In this document: piece after piece, positions 57,736 to 64,000 of the stretch
How positions within the stretch are numbered: position 1 is the stretch's first letter
How the letters are laid out: the number at the start of each line of letters is the position of its first letter
Source of the DNA: Anaerolineae bacterium
Lineage (GTDB): Bacteria; Chloroflexota; Anaerolineae; Aggregatilineales; Phototrophicaceae
Direction of reading: 5' to 3'
NCBI GenBank assembly: GCA_023382675.1
Contig: JAHDWN010000017.1
Span: forward strand, 32,017-96,016
Length of the DNA stretch: 64,000 nucleotides
The notes under the pieces: model-generated
The model's input: only the letters and a program-made list of their open reading frames with translations
Databases searched by the model: none
Told to the model about the DNA's origin: nothing
Position numbers and translations under genes: made by a program

Positions 57736-59448
57736 ATGAATCGTTTTGGAAAATTGCTGCTGGTGACTATGGTAGTCGCGCTTGCCGCGCTCCTGGTCCT
57801 GCCAGCCGGCGCGCAGGACGAAGGCGGGATCATCATTGATTCGACCTTCGGCAGCGGCCCGATCAACTTCAACCCGGTGACCAGCACGTCTGCCACCGAG
57901 CAGGATGTGATGAACAACCTGTACCCCAACCTTCTCGGTGTCAACCCGGTCACGGGTGTCATCGAGCCTAATCAGCCCGGCGGATTGGCTGAGAGCTGGG
58001 AAATCAGCGACGACGGCACGGTCTACACCTTCAAACTGCGCCAGGGCTACACCTGGACTGATGGTGAGCCGGTGACTGCGTATGACTGGGAGTACACCTG
58101 GGATGCCGTCAAGAGCGGTGAAGTTGAAACCAACCTCATCTTCTTGATCGATGATCCGGTGGTCGACATGACCGCCATCGATGACTACACCCTTGAGGTG
58201 ACTTTCACTTCGGCGGACTGCGAAGCGCTCAACAGCGCCGGCCTGCAGCCGATTCCGAAGCACTACTTCGAGCCCCTTGGCTTCGCCGCGATCAACGAGG
58301 AAAACTTCACCGACGCGGACGACCTGGAAGTCGGCCCCTACCAGCTTGCTTCGCAGATTCCTGACCAGCAGACCGCGCTGATCCCGGCGACGTGGGACAA
58401 TCCCGATGGCCTGCCGCAGAATGATGGTTGGGTCATGCGCGTTTTCGGTGACCAGACGGTTGAATTCCAGTCGTTCCTGGCCGGCGAAACCGGCGTGCTG
58501 GAAAGTGTCGCCCCGAACCTCCAGGGTGACGTGATTTCGGCGGCGGAAGATGGCTCGCTCCAGTACTACCAGTACAGCCCCGGGGATGCCTGGGACTACA
58601 TGGCCTTCAACCTGGCGAACCCGCAGAATCCGCAGGCCGCCTACGATGAAAGTGGCAACCTGATCGAGCAGGACCCGCACCCGCTTTTCGGTGACCTGCG
58701 CGTCCGCCAGGCGATCAACATGGCCGTCAACGTCGATGACATCATCGCCGGCGCGGTCTTCGGTAACGGCGCGCGTATGCAGTCGATCTACGCGCCCGGC
58801 TCCTGGCCGTATGCGGAAGATGTGCCGTTCTATGACTTCGATCCGGAAGCCGCCGCCGCGATGCTCGAAGAGGCCGGTTGGATTGACAGCGACAACGATC
58901 CCAGCACCCCGCGCGTCGCTCAGGGCGCGATGTATGCCGAAGATGGCACCGAAATGACGTTCACGCTCTTCACCAACCAGGGCAACACACGTCGTACCGC
59001 CATCGGCACGATCATCCAGGATCAACTGGCGCAGGTCGGCATTGGCGTTGATTTCCAGACCATCGACTTCAACGTGCTGCTCGACATCTTGGATCAGCAG
59101 ACCTACGATACCTTCATCCTCGGCTGGCGCAACAGCTATCCGTTCCGTGCAGATCAGCGGCAGCTCTGGGCAACCACGTCAGACGTGATCGCGGGTGACA
59201 ACTTCACCAGCTACATCAACCCCGAACTCGACGACCTGTGGGTGCAGGCGGCGACCGTACCTGGCTGCGACATCGAAGCCCGCCGCGAGATCTACGGCCA
59301 GATCCAGCAGATCTTCCATGAAGACACCCCGTATCTGTTCCTCTACAGCATCAACGGTATGTACGCCTGGAACAGCAAGTATCAGGGCGTCAACCCGTAT
59401 CCTGGTGCGTTCTATTGGAACCTGAGCGAATGGACTGTCACTGAGTAA
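57736..59448 (+). CDS. ABC transporter solute-binding protein, family 5
   Basis: A 570-aa exported protein, close paralog of 43535-45244 (signal peptide ending PAGAQ, GPINFNPVTSTSATEQDVMNNLYPNLLG, RVRQAINMAVNVDDIIAGAVFG, APGSWPYAEDVPFYDFDPEAAAAMLEEAGW). RBS GGAGAGAGG. It is followed by a hairpin at 59509-59533 and then two permease genes, a usual order for binding-protein operons in which the hairpin lowers permease expression. Substrate not identifiable. No ATPase gene is linked. Confidence 0.93.
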   Translation: MNRFGKLLLVTMVVALAALLVLPAGAQDEGGIIIDSTFGSGPINFNPVTSTSATEQDVMNNLYPNLLGVNPVTGVIEPNQPGGLAESWEISDDGTVYTFKLRQGYTWTDGEPVTAYDWEYTWDAVKSGEVETNLIFLIDDPVVDMTAIDDYTLEVTFTSADCEALNSAGLQPIPKHYFEPLGFAAINEENFTDADDLEVGPYQLASQIPDQQTALIPATWDNPDGLPQNDGWVMRVFGDQTVEFQSFLAGETGVLESVAPNLQGDVISAAEDGSLQYYQYSPGDAWDYMAFNLANPQNPQAAYDESGNLIEQDPHPLFGDLRVRQAINMAVNVDDIIAGAVFGNGARMQSIYAPGSWPYAEDVPFYDFDPEAAAAMLEEAGWIDSDNDPSTPRVAQGAMYAEDGTEMTFTLFTNQGNTRRTAIGTIIQDQLAQVGIGVDFQTIDFNVLLDILDQQTYDTFILGWRNSYPFRADQRQLWATTSDVIAGDNFTSYINPELDDLWVQAATVPGCDIEARREIYGQIQQIFHEDTPYLFLYSINGMYAWNSKYQGVNPYPGAFYWNLSEWTVTE

Positions 59449-59508
59449 GTGACCAGCGCAGGCGGCTGCCCCACTTGTACAGGGCGTGGCAGCCGTCCCG
59501 CACCTATG

Positions 59509-59533
59509 AGGGCGAGGCGAATAGTCTCGCCCT
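59509..59533 (+). terminator. Intercistronic hairpin between binding protein and permease genes
   Basis: AGGGCGAG-N9-CTCGCCCT followed by a T-rich run; about 60 bases after the binding-protein stop. Likely partial terminator or mRNA stabiliser. Confidence 0.55.
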
Positions 59534-59737
59534 ACTTTCTTACTCTCTATGCCCCACAGTCGTTCAAACGTGATTTGATCTGGTGCAGGGAGACCGTTAC
59601 GGGGAAACGATCCGGCGCGCGGCGATCACGACGCCAGGCGGAGTTCACGAAATCGCCCCAATATTGAACCTCAAAGAGTATTAAATAGTGCTTATTGCAA
59701 GGCTGGCCTAGACAGAAACATCTAAATTGGTTGACAT

Positions 59738-60814
59738 ATGATCAAATACACCATCCGTCGCCTGATCCAGGCGATTCCAACCTTCTTCGGCATCACCATG
59801 CTGTCGTATCTGTTGATGACGGCAGCGCCGGGCGGCCCGACGGCGGCGCTCGCGTTTGACCCGCGCATTTCGCCGCAGGAACGCCGCGCCATCGAGGCCC
59901 GCCTGGGCGTGAGCGATCCGTGGCCGGTGCAGTATCTGCGCTGGCTGACCGGTGACGATTGGATGCGCCGCGATACGGACGGCGATGGCAGGGCTGATAC
60001 TTGCATCCTGATCGCCTGCGACGCCGATGGCGACGGGCAGACGGAGCCTGCGGGCACGCGCCGCGGCATTTTGCGCCTGGATTTTGGCACGTCGTTTTTC
60101 GAGCGCAGACCGGTGATTGAAGTCATCGGTGACCGGGTGAACGCGACCTTCGAGCTTGGCTTATCAGCGCTCGTCGTCTCGCTAATTATCGGCATCCCGC
60201 TTGGTATTCTCGCCGGGGTGTATCGAGGGAGTCTGTTCGATAATATCGCCCGCCTCGTCTCGGTCGTCTTCAGCGCTGTGCCCATCTTCTGGCTCGGTCT
60301 GATTTTACTCCTGATCTTTGGGCGCTGGCTGGACATCTTGCCCCTGGGAGGCCGGCACGGCATTGTGCTCACCGGCGAAGTCCCGCCGTTATATACGCGC
60401 CTGAATTATCTGATTCTGCCGACGTTCGTGCTGGCGGCGAACTACATTGCCGTCTACACCCGCTACATGCGTGCGTCGCTGCTGGACGTGATCAACCAGG
60501 ATTACGTGCGCACGGCGCAGGCGAAGGGTCTCTCCGGCGCGCGTGTCTGGTTCGTTCACACCGCGCGTAACGCCCTGATCCCGATTGCGACCTTCCTCGG
60601 CCCCGCCGTCACCGGCATCCTCGGCGGCGCGGTGCTGACCGAGACGATTTTCTCCTGGCCGGGACTGGGGCGCACCGGCGTCAGCGCCGTTATCCAGCAG
60701 GATTACCCGGTTGTCATGGCGGTGGTCATCATTGGCGCAGCCGCGACCATCCTCGGCTATATCGTCTCCGACATCATGTATGCGCTGATTGACCCGCGCA
60801 TCCGGTTCGACTAG
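59738..60814 (+). CDS. DppB-type ABC permease with DxDGDG loop insertion
   Basis: A 358-aa permease. First helix IRRLIQAIPTFFGITMLSYLLM; after the EAA region, the usual SALVVSLIIGIPLGILAGVYRGS, RYMRASLLDVINQDYVRTAQAKGLSGARVWFVHTARNALIP, and FSWPGLGRTGVSAVIQQDYPVV. The periplasmic loop after helix 1 carries two Ca-type motifs, DTDGDG (79-84) and DADGDG (95-100), an addition not typical for DppB. It pairs with the permease 11 bases downstream. Confidence 0.93.
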   Translation: MIKYTIRRLIQAIPTFFGITMLSYLLMTAAPGGPTAALAFDPRISPQERRAIEARLGVSDPWPVQYLRWLTGDDWMRRDTDGDGRADTCILIACDADGDGQTEPAGTRRGILRLDFGTSFFERRPVIEVIGDRVNATFELGLSALVVSLIIGIPLGILAGVYRGSLFDNIARLVSVVFSAVPIFWLGLILLLIFGRWLDILPLGGRHGIVLTGEVPPLYTRLNYLILPTFVLAANYIAVYTRYMRASLLDVINQDYVRTAQAKGLSGARVWFVHTARNALIPIATFLGPAVTGILGGAVLTETIFSWPGLGRTGVSAVIQQDYPVVMAVVIIGAAATILGYIVSDIMYALIDPRIRFD

Positions 60815-60825
60815 GATAAACAACC

Positions 60826-61737
60826 ATGGCTACACAAACACAGGTTGCACGTCTGGCTCCGGTTCAGGAGCGCAAGGTCGGTCGCTCGCTCACAGAATTA
60901 GCGCTGCTGCGTCTGCGTCGTGACAAGCTGACTCTGGCGGCCATCGCCATTATCGTTGTCATGGTGGCGCTGGCTGCCGGTGCACCGGCCATCAGCCAGT
61001 ACATCCTGCATGTCGATCCCACCCGGACGAACGTCACGCAGTCATACCTCGTCCCCGGTTCGCCGGGACACGTGCTCGGCACCGATGACCTGGGCCGCGA
61101 TCACCTGGCGCGCTTGCTGTATGCGGGCGGTGTCTCGCTCCAGATCGCGTTCTTCGCGGCGCTGCTGTCGCTGGTGCTCGGCATCGGCGTCGGCATGATA
61201 ATGGGCTATTTCGGCGGCGTCGTTGACGATGCCTTCACCTGGTTCATCTCGACGCTCAACTCGATCCCGTCATTGTTCCTCTTACTGATCGTATCGGCGG
61301 TGCTAAACCCGTCGGCCCAGACGCTGATCCTCGTGCTCGGCCTGCTCGGCTGGACGGGCACGGCGCGGCTGGTGCGCGGGCAAACACTGGCGCTGCGCGA
61401 GCGCGAGTTCGTCATCGGCGCGCAGGCGGTCGGCGCATCCCCGGCGCGCATCATGATGGCGCACATCCTGCCGAATCTGTTCTCGATCATCATCGTCACG
61501 TTGATGCTCGACATCGGCTCGCTGATCCTGGTCGAAGCGGCGCTGAGCTACCTCGGCCTGGGCGTGAAGCCGCCGACGCCGACCTGGGGCAACATGCTGA
61601 CGGACGCACAGACCTACTTCACCAAGGGCTGGCACCTGGTCATCATGCCGGGCGTGCTCATCTTCGTCACGGTGCTGTGCCTGTTCATCATCGGCGACGG
61701 CCTGCGCGATGCCTTCGACCCGACGAGCAAAGACTGA
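60826..61737 (+). CDS. DppC-type ABC permease
   Basis: A 303-aa partner permease: TELALLRLRRDKLTLAAIAIIVVMVALA, HVLGTDDLGRDHLARLLYAGGVSLQIAF, GIGVGMIMGYFGGVVDDAFTWFISTLNSIPSLFLLLIV, VRGQTLALREREFVIGAQAVGASPARIMMAHILPNLFSIIIV. It completes the membrane pore; the two ATPases (DppD, DppF) are not downstream, where a terminator (61766-61797) follows. The ATPases must be elsewhere or shared. Confidence 0.94.
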   Translation: MATQTQVARLAPVQERKVGRSLTELALLRLRRDKLTLAAIAIIVVMVALAAGAPAISQYILHVDPTRTNVTQSYLVPGSPGHVLGTDDLGRDHLARLLYAGGVSLQIAFFAALLSLVLGIGVGMIMGYFGGVVDDAFTWFISTLNSIPSLFLLLIVSAVLNPSAQTLILVLGLLGWTGTARLVRGQTLALREREFVIGAQAVGASPARIMMAHILPNLFSIIIVTLMLDIGSLILVEAALSYLGLGVKPPTPTWGNMLTDAQTYFTKGWHLVIMPGVLIFVTVLCLFIIGDGLRDAFDPTSKD

Positions 61738-61765
61738 GACCCATCGCTGTAGTCTGAAGTAAACG

Positions 61766-61797
61766 AAGGGCGCGACCTGTGTGGTTGCGCCCTTTTC
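61766..61797 (+). terminator. Terminator of the ABC operon
   Basis: AAGGGCGC pairs with GCGCCCTT around 13 bases, then TTTT. Confidence 0.85.
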
Positions 61798-61816
61798 GAT
61801 TCGCGTGGTTGTGCGC

Positions 61817-63100
61817 CTACCAGCGGCGCAGATGGACGAGCTTGCGCCGCAGCTTGAGGCGTAGTCCAATACGCGGCTGGTGGAAGATCGCTTCCGGCGC
61901 TTCTACTGCGGGCGTGGGTGCGGCGACGGCAAGCTCCGGCGCGGGCGCAGTGGCCTTGGCTTTCACTTTTTGCGTCGCCGGCGGCCTGGACTTGTCGGGC
62001 GTGACCGGCGGCAGCGCGGTGACGGTTTCGACTTCCGTGGCTGCCGGATTGTCCGGCGGCGCGGTTTCGGCCTCGCTCGGCGGCGGCAGGCCGAAGACTT
62101 CCCAGATGCTGACCTTGCTCGTATCCATCAGCCCTTGAGAATCGCTGCTCGCGAGCGGCGGCTCTTCGATGATTGGCCCGCCGGACGTGGTAATCGATTC
62201 CGTGACGGATGCGCTTTCCTGAGCGCTGTCGTCCAACTCACGCTCGATGGCGCTCACGTCGATCATCTGGGCGTGAGACAGCCGTTCGCCCGCAAGCGGC
62301 GCGGTTTCGGCGGAGACAGCTTCCGGCGGCTCTGCCTCATCTGCTCTCGCGGCAGTTTCCGCAGGCATATCGGCCAGGAACGCCGGTTCGCCCTGGTCCT
62401 GGCCGGGCGGAGTGCCAGTGACGGCGGCGACGGCGCGCGTGGGCCGGGTATCGTCTTCGGTCAGCGGCGGCTCTTCGATGACGACGCGCTCCGCCGCGAC
62501 CTCGGTTTCCGTCTCCGGTTTCGGCTCAGACTCTGGCTGCGCTTCGACCTCTTTAGCCTCGACATGCGAGGGATGGCGCGGCTTATACTGCGCGCGGGCT
62601 TCCGCGTCCGGCGCGTCGCGCATGAGCGATTTCGTCACCGGGTTCGGGTCGATGATGCGCGCGCGGTCGGTCTTGAGCGTCAGGTAGAGCTTCTTCAGGC
62701 TCTGCGCGATCGCGCTGTCGATCTGCCGCCCGGTGCTAATCGAATTGCGCACGCCGCCGAGCACCCCGCCCAACTCGTATTCGAGCGTCCACTGAACGAC
62801 AGTGCCTTCCGGGATCTCTTGCAGGCGAATGCGCCCCATCGCCGTGCGGAACGGGGGCCGGTCGATGAACGAGTACTCGTAGCCCAGACCCTCGTACCAG
62901 GCGCGGACTTCGACGACGTACTCCTTGCCCTTCTCGCTGCTGGCGCGCCAGCGCGTGCCGACGCCTTCCTGGCGCGTCGTCAGGAACGACAGGTTGCTGC
63001 AATCGACCTGCCAGCGCGCGTTGTTCGCCAGATTGCCGATGTAATCCCACACGACGTGCTGCGGGACGGGGATGAGAATGCGATGGTCGATGGTTGTCAT
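61817..63100 (-). CDS. SRPBCC-domain protein with long disordered C-terminus
   Basis: A 427-aa protein. N-terminal SRPBCC/START-like domain (about 1-150): MTTIDHRILIPVPQHVVWDYIGNLANNARWQVDCSNLSFL, GTVVQWTLEYELGG. It then becomes Glu/Pro/Ala-rich (about 170-400) with repeated EEPPL, ending in KLRRKLVHLRRW, which could lie on membrane or nucleic acid. Hydrophobic-ligand binding is known of the fold; here no partner is seen. The start is 74 bases from dapB on the same strand. Confidence 0.7.
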   Translation of the reverse strand: MTTIDHRILIPVPQHVVWDYIGNLANNARWQVDCSNLSFLTTRQEGVGTRWRASSEKGKEYVVEVRAWYEGLGYEYSFIDRPPFRTAMGRIRLQEIPEGTVVQWTLEYELGGVLGGVRNSISTGRQIDSAIAQSLKKLYLTLKTDRARIIDPNPVTKSLMRDAPDAEARAQYKPRHPSHVEAKEVEAQPESEPKPETETEVAAERVVIEEPPLTEDDTRPTRAVAAVTGTPPGQDQGEPAFLADMPAETAARADEAEPPEAVSAETAPLAGERLSHAQMIDVSAIERELDDSAQESASVTESITTSGGPIIEEPPLASSDSQGLMDTSKVSIWEVFGLPPPSEAETAPPDNPAATEVETVTALPPVTPDKSRPPATQKVKAKATAPAPELAVAAPTPAVEAPEAIFHQPRIGLRLKLRRKLVHLRRW

Positions 63101-63174
63101 GGTAGAAGATTATACGAACAAACCGCCGATGCGCCAAGCGCGGAGCGTAGCACCGCACTTCGGCCTGTCCAGGC

Positions 63175-63966
63175 TCAAAACTCCATCACGCTATCCAGCC
63201 CGCGCTGCAGACCGACCAGCTTGCTGACGTTCCGGATCGCGAGCAATGCGCCCGCGACGTAGGGTTCGGCGCTGGTGCCCGACTCGTGCCGCAAGATCAG
63301 TTTCTGATCGGGCATGCCGAAGATCGCGTCGATGGAGATGGTATAGCCCGGCAGGCGCACCGAATGCACCTGCGAGCCATTGAGGCGCAAACCGCGGCTC
63401 TCTTTCGGGCCGCTCATGGCGTCCAGGCTGACGTCAAGCTGCGATTCGCCCAGGCGGTGCGCCAGCTCGCGCGCCGTCCCGCTCGGCGCATCGATCTTGC
63501 CGGAATGCGCGTAGTCGATGATCTCCCAATGCGGGATGTATTTCGCGGCCATCTCGGCGAACTTTTGCAGCAAGACGACGGTCAGCGCGAAATTGCCGAC
63601 CGCGAGCACGCCGCGCCGGGCTGCCTGCGCCGCCGCATCGATCTCGCGATAGTCCGCATCCGTCAGCCCTGACGTGCCCACGACGACATGGCAGCCGTGG
63701 TTCAGCGCCGCGATGATGTTGGCCTTGGCGACATCGGGCCTGGTGAATTCGAAAAATATCTCCGGGTCGAACTTCAGCGCTTCATCGACTGAGCCCACAA
63801 TCGGCGTCTTCATACCTTCGACGCTGAGGACATCGCCCAGGACTTGCCCGGCGCTGCTTCTGGCGATGCCCACCACCAGATCCATATCATCGGCTTTGAA
63901 AATCGCCTGTGCCAGCGCTGAACCTGCCCAGCCGGTCGCCCCCGCCAGGCATAGCTTGTGAGTCAT
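63175..63966 (-). CDS. DapB-like 4-hydroxy-tetrahydrodipicolinate reductase family protein
   Basis: A 263-aa protein from ATG 63966 (RBS GGGGG); the frame is open eight codons further. Rossmann motif is LAGATGWAGSAL, then EFTRPDV, VVVGTSGL, the catalytic region EIIDYAHSGKIDAPSGTARELA, and the C-terminal strand. DapB makes tetrahydrodipicolinate for lysine and peptidoglycan. In E. coli the loop is EAHHRHKVDAPSGT; here the first His is Ala, while the second His and the Lys are kept. It may be a paralog with a changed role. Confidence 0.75.
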   Translation of the reverse strand: MTHKLCLAGATGWAGSALAQAIFKADDMDLVVGIARSSAGQVLGDVLSVEGMKTPIVGSVDEALKFDPEIFFEFTRPDVAKANIIAALNHGCHVVVGTSGLTDADYREIDAAAQAARRGVLAVGNFALTVVLLQKFAEMAAKYIPHWEIIDYAHSGKIDAPSGTARELAHRLGESQLDVSLDAMSGPKESRGLRLNGSQVHSVRLPGYTISIDAIFGMPDQKLILRHESGTSAEPYVAGALLAIRNVSKLVGLQRGLDSVMEF

Positions 63967-64000
63967 ATATCCCCCGTTGTACCGTGTCATCTGTGGTGCG

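Overview
This window is GC-rich chromosomal DNA of a bacterium, most likely a member of the Chloroflexota (Anaerolineae-like). The reasons are indirect: LytR-CpsA-Psr and bacterial SH3 secreted proteins, a bacterial serpin, LuxR/MalT-type ATPase regulators, F420-type enzymes (a DUF385-like protein and an LLM-class oxidoreductase), and intergenic spaces full of short degenerate repeats. There are no rRNA genes, phage modules, transposases or CRISPR arrays. One tRNA (Pro, GGG) is present.

Layout. 1-9.4 kb: the end of an F420-type reductase, an LCP cell-wall ligase with a lipoprotein, selD with an in-frame UGA at the active site, a frameshifted SRPBCC gene, a SnoaL-like gene, a methyltransferase divergent from its probable MerR regulator, two unknown genes and a phosphoesterase. 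9.5-21.8 kb: a membrane protein/Xre pair with a clear promoter and operator, then five paralogous zinc-less MDR oxidoreductases interleaved with a GNAT, a methyltransferase, an 878-aa LAL regulator, DUF4386-like and other membrane proteins, and one gene interrupted by UGA. 21.8-26.2 kb: a leftward arsenic operon (arsR, thioredoxin-like protein, permease, a very small gene that may be a selenoprotein, a frameshifted Fe-S protein, ACR3 and a small Cys-rich protein) with two matching ArsR boxes. 26.5-40 kb: a four-part SH3/TIM-barrel/golvesin-like/M23 protein, SH3 proteins, an ICMT-like methyltransferase, a hydrolase, a serpin, an ATC-hydrolase-like protein, a TIR protein, a PadR/membrane pair and an LLM oxidoreductase. 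40-55 kb: a large FG-GAP/PKD protein behind a probable attenuator, a solute-binding protein, a GDPD, further secreted proteins, folE and folK. 55-64 kb: CDP-alcohol phosphotransferase, glycosyltransferase, tRNA-Pro, a family-5 solute-binding protein with two permeases but no ATPases, an SRPBCC protein and a DapB-like reductase.

The most unusual signals are (i) the arsenic-operon small gene, whose frame continues through a UGA with a SECIS-like hairpin, ending exactly at the next start codon, in a genome whose SelD itself appears to use selenocysteine; (ii) arrays of short perfect hairpins with three-base loops, in which the stem sequence changes between copies but pairing is preserved; and (iii) two families of heptamer-period degenerate tandem repeats scattered through intergenic spaces. 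Three genes are broken by single-base events (4461-4977, 23332-23849, 20332-20769); some of these may be assembly errors.
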